Assembly (NCBI RefSeq): GCF_028622875.1
Contig: NZ_CP117709.1
Span: 7,629,001 to 7,693,000, forward strand
Reading direction: 5' to 3'
DNA from: Streptomyces sp. MMBL 11-1
GTDB taxonomy: Bacteria; Actinomycetota; Actinomycetes; Streptomycetales; Streptomycetaceae
DNA: 64,000 nt
Positions within the stretch are counted from its first letter, which is position 1. Every line of letters begins with the position of its first letter. Positions 42,721 to 50,824 of this stretch are shown piece by piece. A model generated the notes under the pieces. It did no database searches, was not told the DNA's origin, and worked only from the letters and a program-made list of their open reading frames with translations. The position numbers and the translations under genes are program-made.

Positions 42721-43332
42721 TTACGCTCGCTCCTCCAGGCGCCAGGTCAGCCTGAGTCGGCCGATCAAGTCGACGAACAGCTCGAAGCTGCGGTCGACCC
42801 GGTCCCGGTCTGCGGTGGCGAGCAGGTCGAGTTGGAGGCCGCGAGCCTGCGCCACGATCATCGAGGCCACCAGGGGCGCCTGATCAGCCGGGCACCCCTC
42901 GGTCACCACCAGGCTCTCCATCAGCGCGAGTGAGTCGAGGGCGGCCCGCTGGAGGTAGCGGGCGTAGCGTTCGGGCTCCCGTACCGCTAGGGCATGTACT
43001 TCGAACAGCAGTCGGTAGACGGCCATGTCGCCCGGGGCAGTTGTGGTCCGCCACCAGCGCGTCAGGCTCGTCAGATCGCGCGGAGAGTCGGCGAGGTCCG
43101 CGGCATCCGCCAGCCGTCGCCGGAGGAGCTCGATCACCTCCGTGAGCAGGTTCTCCTTGGAGCCGAAGTGATGCAGCAGCGTCCCATGGCTCACCCCGAT
43201 CGCGTCGGCCAGCGGCCGCATTGCCAGGCCGCTGACGCTGTGCTCCAGGACGTAGTCAGCGACGGCGCCTAGGAGTTCAGGCCGCCGGTGCTGGTAACGA
43301 AGACTCCGACCGTCGATGCGCTCCGTGTCCAC
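42721..43332 (-). CDS. TetR-family transcriptional regulator
   Basis: A 203-residue repressor. LLGAVADYVLEHSVSGLAMRP and LADAIGVSHGTLLHHFGSKENLLTEV form the helix-turn-helix. The ligand domain follows, with no known effector. The start is GTG 43332. The gene is divergent from a VOC-family gene across a 66-base gap holding a candidate operator, so it probably controls that gene and itself. Confidence 0.88.
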   Translation of the reverse strand: MDTERIDGRSLRYQHRRPELLGAVADYVLEHSVSGLAMRPLADAIGVSHGTLLHHFGSKENLLTEVIELLRRRLADAADLADSPRDLTSLTRWWRTTTAPGDMAVYRLLFEVHALAVREPERYARYLQRAALDSLALMESLVVTEGCPADQAPLVASMIVAQARGLQLDLLATADRDRVDRSFELFVDLIGRLRLTWRLEERA

Positions 43333-43361
43333 CCGGCCGATGTTACGCGAGCGACAATAGA

Positions 43362-43377
43362 TTGACCAAATGGTTGA
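43362..43377. promoter_or_regulatory. candidate TetR operator
   Basis: TTGACCAAATGGTTGA is an imperfect palindrome (CCA-AA-TGG core) in the middle of the gap between the TetR gene and the VOC gene, where an AT-rich promoter-like stretch also lies. Confidence 0.5.
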
Positions 43378-43398
43378 GCTATTTTTACGGTGGTCGGC

Positions 43399-44394
43399 AT
43401 GAGCCACGACATCGGACGTCTGCACCACGTAGGCCACGTCGTCCGCGACATGGGCGAGGCCCTCAACCTCTATCGGCGGCTTGGCTTCACCCTGGCACCG
43501 CCGGCCTATCCCGCGATGGCCCTGAGCAAGGGGGCCGCCCCGGAGCCGTTCGGCGCGGCGAATACTCACGCCGACTTCCCGCGCAACTTCGTCGAGCTCG
43601 TCACCTGCGTGCCGCAGGGAGGGGCCACCCAGGTCCCCAGCGAGGCGAAACTCGTCCCCCTGCGGGCTCCAGCCGAGTTGCTGCCCCAACTTGTGGAACG
43701 CATCAGCAACACCAGCGCCAATATCGCAGCGTCCCTCCAACGCTTCGAGGGCCTGCACATCCTCATGTTCTCCTCGCCCGACATCGACGCCGCCGCCGCA
43801 CGACTGAGCGCTGCCCGCGTGGCGCACGGCGGAGTCAACACCGTCCACCGTGCTGTGGAGACCGCCGACGGATCCCGCACGGAGTCCGTCCGCTATCTGG
43901 AGATCGACAGCCGTGAACCGGCCGTGAGGCCGGGGACGGTGGCCGAGGGAAGGGTGGGGGTCGTCGCAGACCTGGACCCGCTGGTGCAAGCTGCTCGGCA
44001 GCTCGACCACCCCAACGGTGCCCTCGACCTCGTCGAGGTCGTGACCTGTGTGGCGGAAGCCGACCTCGACGCCACTGGGGCCAGGTACCAGGACTACCTC
44101 GGCAGCCCGGCGCAGGCCGACGGGCCGTCGCGGTTCTTCGACCTTGACGGCGCCCGGCTGACGCTCGTGCCCGATTCCCAGCTCCCGACCGTCCTGCCAG
44201 GCGAACACGCCCCCGCTGTCCCCGCATTCGTCGCCTACGCAGTCGCCGTGCGCGATCTCGCCGCCACCCGGAAGCTTCTGCACGACAACGGATTCCCACT
44301 CGGCCGAACCGACTCGGGCAACATCTTCGTACCCGCCGCGTCTGCGCTCGGCGCCGCGATCATCTTCCGCGAGGCGAGCCAGGTACGCCGGTGA
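43399..44394 (+). CDS. VOC (glyoxalase-like) superfamily protein
   Basis: A 331-residue protein with tandem vicinal-oxygen-chelate-type modules. LHHVGHVVRDMGEALNLYRRL begins the first (a possible metal His), with NFVELVTCVPQGG later, and FVAYAVAVRDLAATRKLLHD begins another. Substrates could be aromatic or lactone compounds; it is probably induced through the divergent TetR. ATG 43399 was chosen over an upstream in-frame codon. Confidence 0.75.
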   Translation: MSHDIGRLHHVGHVVRDMGEALNLYRRLGFTLAPPAYPAMALSKGAAPEPFGAANTHADFPRNFVELVTCVPQGGATQVPSEAKLVPLRAPAELLPQLVERISNTSANIAASLQRFEGLHILMFSSPDIDAAAARLSAARVAHGGVNTVHRAVETADGSRTESVRYLEIDSREPAVRPGTVAEGRVGVVADLDPLVQAARQLDHPNGALDLVEVVTCVAEADLDATGARYQDYLGSPAQADGPSRFFDLDGARLTLVPDSQLPTVLPGEHAPAVPAFVAYAVAVRDLAATRKLLHDNGFPLGRTDSGNIFVPAASALGAAIIFREASQVRR

Positions 44395-44466
44395 CCCCTC
44401 CGCACGGCAGGGCAACCCCGATGAGCGACCCGTCGTGATCTACTCCTCCCGATCGGCCTTCACTTG

Positions 44467-45327
44467 ATGCCCGTTGCTCTGGCCCGCTCAATATCCCTGA
44501 TCGCCGCCGAGCGGCACCGGCTGAAAAAGGTGGCCTGCGGTCACAAGACCGAGCACCGGCTGGGGATGCGCGCGCAGATCGTGCTGCACGCGGCGCGTGG
44601 ACGCTCCAACGCGCAGATCGACCGTCAGACGGGACTGCACCTCGACACCGTGCGCAGGTGGCGGGGCCGGTTCGCCGAAGCGCGCCTGGAGAGCCTGGCG
44701 GATCGCAAGCGCTCCGGCCGTCCCGGCGCGTTCACCGCATTACGGGCCGCTTCGGTCACTGCACTGACGTGCCGACTGCCCGCCGAGAGCGGGGTGCCGA
44801 TCTCACGCTGGTCGGCCCCGGAACTGGCACGTGAGGCCATCGCGCGCGGCATAGCGACCTTCCTTTCCGCCTCCACTGTGCGCCGATGGCTCGCTCAGGA
44901 TGTGTTCAAGCCCTGGCAGCATCGCTCCTGGATCTCCATCACCGACCCCGACTTCCGCCCCAAGGCTCAGCGGGTGCTGGAACTGTATGCCTACGGCAGC
45001 GGTGGCGCGATGGCCTACCTGGCCGCCGACGACGTCCAGCACGCGAAGGTGTTCGGCCGCACCGAACCACGCACCGGCATCGACCCGTTCATGAATCTGG
45101 TCACCCAGGTCATGAGCCGCGAGCCCTACGCCAGCGCCAAGCGCGTGTTCTGGATCGTCGACAACGGCTCCTCCCCCGCGGCAAGAAGCCGCCGACCGGT
45201 TGACCAAGGCATACAGCACAGCCGTCTCAGGGGAAGTTCACCACCTCCGACCTGGATGATCTGCTGGCCAGGCTCGACCGGCACCCCGCCGATCACCAGG
45301 CAGAATCCTCCAGCCCAGGCAGCATGA
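44467..45327 (+). pseudogene. IS630-family transposase with internal deletion
   Basis: The frame has the N-terminal helix-turn-helix (RSNAQIDRQTGLHLDTVRRW) and the DDE-region start (YLAADDVQHAKVFGRTEP, FWIVDNGSS). After about 45170 it no longer follows the family. The C-terminal end, KFTTSDLDDLLARLDRH, appears in another frame at 45235-45290. The middle part that should carry the HASWLNQIE block with the catalytic Glu is missing. So it has both a deletion and frame changes and is surely inactive. Confidence 0.8.
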
Positions 45328-45440
45328 CCAACCCCCGAAGGACTTCCTGCGCCGACCACTAAGTCTGGCCCCTGTGCGCTTTCCTGCTGGGTGGGAGGGT
45401 GGCCGAGGTGCGGCCACCCTCGATGGTGCCTGTGGTCCGG

Positions 45441-46745
45441 TCAGGAATCGGCGGTGTCGCCGGTGTTCGGGGTGCGGTCGTCCAGGGTGATGGTGACGAG
45501 CGGGCCGTCGTCGGGGGAGAGGGCAGCGAGGCTGTTGCCGATGCGTTGGTAGACGGCTTCGGCGAGCTCCCGGTCGCCGTCGCCTTCGGTGGCGGTGTTT
45601 CGCAGGTGGGACAGGCTGATGAGGACGGCGATGAGTGAACGGCCCGAGATGTTCGCCGCGATGCGGTTCTCGCCTTGGTCGGCGATCTGCGGAGGCATCC
45701 GGAAGTGGGGGTGCCCGCCGGCCCAGCCGGACAGGAGTTCCCACAGGTCACGGTGGCACACCAGCACGGCGGAAGAGATTCCCGCGGCCTGCGTCAGTAC
45801 CCTGCTGTGCTCGGGATCGGCGGCGGGTCGCCCCCGGTCTCCGGCCCCGGTCTGCGGGGCGGCCGGAAGACGCTCGACGAGGCCGGCGACCTCCGCGCGC
45901 AGAGCGGCGATCTGCCCGCCCAGCTCCCCGACGGCGGACGGCGCGTCGTCGGCCTCGGGCCCCGGAAGCGCGGCAGCCACCGCCTCACGGACCGCATCAG
46001 CGACCTGGTCCCGCGTGAGGGGAGCCTGCGTTTGCTCGGCGAGCGCCTCGCGCACAGCCTCAGCCACCTGCTCCCGCGTCAGCGGGGCCTCGGTCTCCGG
46101 GCCGGCCTGCGGTCCGTCCTCAACGTCGGGTCCGCTCTCGACTGCGGCGTTGGTTTCAGCAGCGGGCACGTCAGCCGTATCCGCGCCCTCGGCCGAGGCG
46201 GCGTCTTCCCTGGCCGAGGCGGCGCCCACGGTGACGCTGTCCACCCGCTGTTCCGGCACTCCGTCCAGCAGAGAGTATTCGCTGTACACGGTCTCCGCCG
46301 TGGTGTCGTACCCGCTGCCCGCGCCGGCTGTGACGGTCACCGCAGCCGGTGTGGGTGCCAGGGAGGTGACCTCTCGTGCGACGCCGGCCAGGGTCGCCTG
46401 CACGACGGTCACCAACTCGTGCAGCCGGCGCAGTTGGTCAGCGGTAGCACTGTCCCTGTCCGCGTCCCGGGCCGCGTACGGCACGGGCAAGAGCTTCTGC
46501 GTGTCCAGGAGCGTCCTGGTCATGCGGGCGAGCTCCTTGGTCACGGAGGTGTGGGCATCGGTGTTGGTGTTCTTCACCTCTGTGAGCCCCCGGTCGAGGG
46601 TCTCGCTCAGCGTGGTGCTGGTGTGCAGCATCGCCTGATGCAGCATGGTCAGCCCGCTGGGGGCTTCGTCGCGGTCCCCGTTGCCGTTCGCGTCTTCTCC
46701 GCCGTTCCTACCGAACAACACTTCACCCTCACTTTGAGTACGCAT
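45441..46745 (-). CDS. plasmid-type coiled-coil protein, function unknown
   Basis: A 434-residue acidic protein. The first ~130 residues are helical (LHQAMLHTSTTLSETLDRGL and the following TEVKNTNTDAHTSVTKEL). The middle (~215-265) has two copies of a unit APLTREQVAEAVREAL / APLTRDQVADAVREAV. The C-terminal ~130 residues are folded-looking (ISSAVLVCHRDLWELLSGWA, HFRMPPQIADQGENRIAANI). Proteins of this look occur on Streptomyces linear plasmids and islands. No catalytic motif seen. Confidence 0.65.
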   Translation of the reverse strand: MRTQSEGEVLFGRNGGEDANGNGDRDEAPSGLTMLHQAMLHTSTTLSETLDRGLTEVKNTNTDAHTSVTKELARMTRTLLDTQKLLPVPYAARDADRDSATADQLRRLHELVTVVQATLAGVAREVTSLAPTPAAVTVTAGAGSGYDTTAETVYSEYSLLDGVPEQRVDSVTVGAASAREDAASAEGADTADVPAAETNAAVESGPDVEDGPQAGPETEAPLTREQVAEAVREALAEQTQAPLTRDQVADAVREAVAAALPGPEADDAPSAVGELGGQIAALRAEVAGLVERLPAAPQTGAGDRGRPAADPEHSRVLTQAAGISSAVLVCHRDLWELLSGWAGGHPHFRMPPQIADQGENRIAANISGRSLIAVLISLSHLRNTATEGDGDRELAEAVYQRIGNSLAALSPDDGPLVTITLDDRTPNTGDTADS

Positions 46746-47198
46746 GCGGTTACACAGGTAGTTTTCCGTGTGGCCGTCACCCGTACAGCCGATTCCCGCA
46801 GGTCGGGGGCGAATGGCCGGATCCCGCGTAACGGCTGATAGGCATACGGTTCAACTCCCGCCGGGAGGAGCAGCGCTCGCCGGGCCCGCTTCCCGCCCGT
46901 GCAGTAGGCGCTCGCCCCGGATGCGACGTGGCAGGCACGGCGCCGGGCCGCCGACGTCGGCGGAAAGGGGCCGCGTCAGTGGCCGGCCCGTCTCGCCCGG
47001 CACCCGGACAGGCGCGACCTCTGACGCGGGTGAGCGACGGTTGTGGGAACCGGCGTGCACGCTCTCGGTCCCGTCATGCGCCCATATCGGGTCGCATTCC
47101 GAAGGCGGCTGGATGAAGGTCCAGGGCAGATCACATCTGTCCTCCACCTTGGTGCTTCCGCCTCCGTCCGCGCTATTCACGCTGCGTATGCTGTGCCG
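46746..47198. other. gap without a supported gene
   Basis: It holds the promoter sides of two divergent genes. I see no coding frame with a recognisable product; this is the right edge of the accessory region. Confidence 0.4.
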
Positions 47199-47927
47199 AT
47201 GGAAAAGCCCGTGGAGCTGGTGATTTTCGACTGCGACGGAGTTCTCGTGGACACGGAGCGGATCGCGCTCCGGGTCCAGCTGCGCATCGGCGCCGAGCTC
47301 GGGTGGCCGCTCACCGAAGATGAGGTCGTCGAGCTCTTCATGGGGCGTTCGCTGGTTTCCCTGGCGGAAGTGGTGCGGCCCCGCCTGGGCGACCGGGCGG
47401 CGGAGCTGTGGTGCGAACGGTTCACGCGGTACCACCGGGAAGAGGTCGACGCGGGTCTGATGCCTGTGGACGGTCTGCCCGAGGCGCTCGCCGCCCTGGA
47501 CCGGACGGGTCTGGCGACCTGTATCGCGTCCGGCGGCACCCACGAGAAGATGGCGCACACGCTGGGGCGTACCGGCCTCTACGAGCGGTTCGCCGGGCGT
47601 ATCCACAGTGCGACCGAGGTCGAGCGGGGCAAGCCCGCTCCCGACCTGTTCCTCCGCGCGGCCGCCGCGATGGGCTTCGACCCCGCCGTGTGCGTCGTGG
47701 TGGAGGACAGCCGTCCCGGCGTGTCGGCGGCGCGCGCCGCCGGGATGCGGTGTCTCGGTTACGCGGGTGGTGTCACCCCGGGGGACTGGCTGGAGGGGCC
47801 CGGGACCACGGTGTTCCACGACATGCGCGAGCTGCCCGGTCTGCTCGCCGGACAGTTCGCCGTAGCCGGGCTCGCGGTCGACGGGGGTCCCGGTCCGGCG
47901 CCTGCCGTGGTCGGCGGGGCGGCGTGA
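47199..47927 (+). CDS. HAD-superfamily hydrolase (beta-phosphoglucomutase/phosphatase-like)
   Basis: A 242-residue enzyme. VIFDCDGVLVDTERIALRV is motif I with the nucleophilic Asp, CIASGGTHEKM is motif II, ERGKPAPDLFLRAA holds the Lys, and VVVEDSRPGVSAARAAGM is motif IV. An alpha-helical cap lies between I and II. The substrate may be a sugar phosphate. ATG 47199 is fixed by the domain start. Confidence 0.9.
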   Translation: MEKPVELVIFDCDGVLVDTERIALRVQLRIGAELGWPLTEDEVVELFMGRSLVSLAEVVRPRLGDRAAELWCERFTRYHREEVDAGLMPVDGLPEALAALDRTGLATCIASGGTHEKMAHTLGRTGLYERFAGRIHSATEVERGKPAPDLFLRAAAAMGFDPAVCVVVEDSRPGVSAARAAGMRCLGYAGGVTPGDWLEGPGTTVFHDMRELPGLLAGQFAVAGLAVDGGPGPAPAVVGGAA

Positions 47928-47963
47928 TGATGCCGCGTGCCGAGGCGGTGGGCCGGCCCGGCG

Positions 47964-48560
47964 TCAAGACCGTCGGTGGTCCTCCCGGTCCAGGAAGACG
48001 AGTTGGGCCCGCTTGTCGGGGAGTTCGATCTGCGGGCCCTTCGTGAAGCCGGCCCGCAGGAAGCGTGCGATCGCCCGGTCGTTGCGGGCGTCCGGTTCCG
48101 CGACGATCCTTCTGCGGTCGGGGTTCTCCAGCAGGTGGGTGAGGAAGAAGCCGAGCAGGTGGCCGGTGAATCCGGGCCTGACCGGGCCGACCGGTGTGCC
48201 GATGAGTATGTGGATGCCGTGGTCGCCGGGCTGGACCTCGTAGCACTCGGCGACCGGGTCGTGTTCGGGTTCGTAGCTCTGGAAGAGCGCCACCGGGCTG
48301 CCGTCCAGGTGGACGAGGTGGGCGTGATGGGTCGTCAGGGAGTCCACGTACGCGTAGACCTCCTGGACGCGCTCCCGGTCGGCGCCGAGCATGCCCCAGT
48401 ACCGGGCACGTTCCTGACTGACCCACGCGTGGAGGACGCCGGCGTCCGACGCGGGCGCGACGGGCCGCATGCTGACCGTCCCGAACCCCTCGATCATTTC
48501 CTGATGGGTCGTCGCCGGGCGGTTCGGAGCTGTCGCTCCGTAGTTGTCATCGTGTGTCAT
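47964..48560 (-). CDS. siderophore-type N-acyltransferase (IucB/DesC/RhbD family)
   Basis: A 198-residue GNAT of the Acetyltransf_8 group. SMRPVAPASDAGVLHAWVSQ, RARYWGM, LDGSPVALFQSYEPEHDPVA and HILIGTPVGPVRPGFTGHLL are the conserved stretches. Such enzymes acylate N6-hydroxylysine, N5-hydroxyornithine or N-hydroxycadaverine in hydroxamate siderophores. The matching N-hydroxylase is encoded at 62979, on the other side of the PKS operon. It is divergent from the condensation-domain gene. Confidence 0.85.
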   Translation of the reverse strand: MTHDDNYGATAPNRPATTHQEMIEGFGTVSMRPVAPASDAGVLHAWVSQERARYWGMLGADRERVQEVYAYVDSLTTHHAHLVHLDGSPVALFQSYEPEHDPVAECYEVQPGDHGIHILIGTPVGPVRPGFTGHLLGFFLTHLLENPDRRRIVAEPDARNDRAIARFLRAGFTKGPQIELPDKRAQLVFLDREDHRRS

Positions 48561-48719
48561 ATGCCTTCAATTCACTCGCGAGAGGCCCGGAACGCGGCCG
48601 CTTCGATTACGCGACGGAGTGCTCGGGGGACTTAAAAGCCCAGGTCGGACCCGTGTAGAGTACCTGCAGCACTTTCGGATCGAGCGCTTCTGCGAAGGCG
48701 GGGAAAGGGAGAAACCCTC

Positions 48720-50060
48720 GTGGCGATCAGGGGCAACAAAACGGCCGGAACTGCCGATACGGACTTCGGTCCGTCAACTCAGCTGCAAGAGATGCTGTTC
48801 ACGTCGATGCTGGCGAACCCCGACGAGAACCGCGCATTCAACGTGGAGAACATCCACGTCCTCCGCGGCCCGGTCGACGTGACCGCCCTGGGCCGTGCGG
48901 TGGACCTCGTCGTCGAACGTCACGAGTCGCTGCGCACCGCCTTCGTGACCGGCCATCAGGGCGTCGGCCTGCGGGTCCTGCCCGCTCCGACCGGTGCGCT
49001 GGTCTGCCGTGACCACACCGGAGGCGCCCCGCTGTCCCCGGCGGCGCTGGAGGACATCGTCCGCGCCGACACCGAGCACCTCTTCGACCTCGCGGGTGAA
49101 CGGCCCAGCCGTTTCACCCTCCACCGAACCGGCGAGGAGGAGTACGTCCTGGTCGTCGTCGTCCACCACCTCGTACTCGACGGCTGGTCGATGGGCGTCC
49201 TGCTGGACGACCTGGGCTCCGCGTACGCGGCCGTCCGCGCGGGCGAGAGGCCCTTCGGCCCAGGACGTCCCGGGCAGCTGGGCGACTTCGCCCGGTACCA
49301 GCGGGAACTGACCTCCTCCCCCGAGGCCGCCGCCCTCCTCGACTTCTGGGCCCGGCAACTGGCGGGTCTGCAGGACGGCTCGACCGTTCCCTACGACCGT
49401 CCGGCCCGCCCCTACCAGACCTTCGCCGGCGACCGGCTGGACTTCGAGCTGCCCGCGGCCCTCGCCCGGAGCGTCGGCGAGGTGGCGCGCGCCGAGCGGG
49501 TCACCGTCGCCGGTGTGACGCTGCTCGCCTACCAGTTGCTGCTGCGTGAGTACGCGGGCCAGGAGGACATCGTCGTCGGGGTGCCGACGGCGAACCGGGT
49601 GCAGCCGTGGACGCACGACTGCGTCGGATTCCTGACGAACACCCACTGCGTCCGGTCGAAACTGCCCGCTCGCACGCCACTGCGCGATCTGCTCCACGCC
49701 ACGGCCCGCGCTCTCACCGACGCCCTGCGGCACCAAGAGGTGCCCCTCATCGCCGTCTACGAGGACCTGATCGCGCGCTACGGTGCGGACAACCTGCCGC
49801 CCTACCTCTTCAGGACGCTGTTCATCTGTCACACCCACCGCGTCGCCCCGCTGGCGCTGGAGGGCGTCGCCTGCGCCCGCAGACCCTTCTCCCAGCAGGC
49901 CAGCAAGGCCGACATCACGCTGAACGTGTGGCCCGACGAGGCGGGCATCCGCTGCCAGATCGAGTACAACACCGACCTCTACGACGCGTCGACGATGGAG
50001 CGGGTGGCCGAACGCTACCGGGCCGTGCTGGCCGACATCGTCAACGACCTCGTCTGGTAG
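48720..50060 (+). CDS. stand-alone NRPS condensation domain
   Basis: A 446-residue single condensation domain. VVVHHLVLDGWSMG gives the active-site HHXXXD (His149, His150, Asp154). DIVVGVPTANRVQPWTHDCVG and GFLTNTHCVRSKL are later C-domain blocks. No carrier or adenylation part follows, so it acts in trans between carrier-bound or free substrates, for example an acyl chain and an amine. GTG 48720 follows GGGAG. Possible promoter elements are TTAAAA at 48632 and TAGAGT at 48656. It leads the biosynthetic operon; the next gene begins after 161 bases. Confidence 0.9.
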   Translation: MAIRGNKTAGTADTDFGPSTQLQEMLFTSMLANPDENRAFNVENIHVLRGPVDVTALGRAVDLVVERHESLRTAFVTGHQGVGLRVLPAPTGALVCRDHTGGAPLSPAALEDIVRADTEHLFDLAGERPSRFTLHRTGEEEYVLVVVVHHLVLDGWSMGVLLDDLGSAYAAVRAGERPFGPGRPGQLGDFARYQRELTSSPEAAALLDFWARQLAGLQDGSTVPYDRPARPYQTFAGDRLDFELPAALARSVGEVARAERVTVAGVTLLAYQLLLREYAGQEDIVVGVPTANRVQPWTHDCVGFLTNTHCVRSKLPARTPLRDLLHATARALTDALRHQEVPLIAVYEDLIARYGADNLPPYLFRTLFICHTHRVAPLALEGVACARRPFSQQASKADITLNVWPDEAGIRCQIEYNTDLYDASTMERVAERYRAVLADIVNDLVW

Positions 50061-50221
50061 TGCCCGCTCCCTGTGCGCGCGCCCGCCCCCGGGCCTGCCC
50101 CCGCCGGTCCCCGAACCTCTCGTCCGACCATCGCACCACCTCGTCCCGGAGCACGGCGAGGCGCTGCGGCGTGCCGCCCGCGCGCGGGCGCACCGTCCCT
50201 TCCACCGACCGAGGGAAACCG

Positions 50222-50824
50222 ATGTCCATCGTCAACGAAGCCATACCCGTCGGCGGGCCCGACCCCGCCGAACAGGCGGTGACCGCACTGCTGACCGCTC
50301 TCGGCGTGGACCTCGCCGAGGAGTCCCTCGCCGACACCCCGAGGCGGGTCGCCGCGGCCTACCGTGAACTCCTGGAGCCGCACGAGTTCACGGCGACGAC
50401 CTTCCCGAACGATGACGGCTGCGACGAGCTGGTCCTCGTACGGTCGATCCCCTTCCAGTCGCTGTGCTGCCACCATCTGCTGCCGTTCTTCGGCGTTGCC
50501 CACGTCGGTTACGTCCCCGGCAAGCGGGTGCTGGGCCTGTCCAAGCTGGCGCGGGTCGTCCAGGCGTCGGCGCGGGGTCTGCAGATCCAGGAGCGCATCA
50601 CCACCCGCATCGCGGACTGGCTGACCGAGGAACTCGATCCGCTGGGCGCGGGTGCGGTCGTCGAGGCCCAGCACACCTGCATGTCGGTGCGGGGCGTCAA
50701 GGCCGTCGGTGCCTGGACCACCACCTCCGCCGTGCGGGGCGTCCTGCGTGAGGACCCGCACCGCCGCGAGGAGTTCATGCGCCGTGCGGAGAGCGGGAGC
50801 GGCGGCGGGGCGGGCTGGCGATGA
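50222..50824 (+). CDS. folE: GTP cyclohydrolase I
   Basis: A 200-residue enzyme that converts GTP to dihydroneopterin triphosphate, the entry to pterins. SLCCHHLLPFFGVAHVGYVP and EAQHTCMSVRG carry the zinc ligands (Cys, His, Cys), and VVQASARGLQIQERIT is the conserved helix. The sequence is complete. ATG 50222 follows GAGGGAAACCG. Its place inside a PKS/NRPS operon, overlapping the adenylation gene by four bases (ATGA), indicates a dedicated copy for product synthesis rather than for folate. Confidence 0.95.
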   Translation: MSIVNEAIPVGGPDPAEQAVTALLTALGVDLAEESLADTPRRVAAAYRELLEPHEFTATTFPNDDGCDELVLVRSIPFQSLCCHHLLPFFGVAHVGYVPGKRVLGLSKLARVVQASARGLQIQERITTRIADWLTEELDPLGAGAVVEAQHTCMSVRGVKAVGAWTTTSAVRGVLREDPHRREEFMRRAESGSGGGAGWR

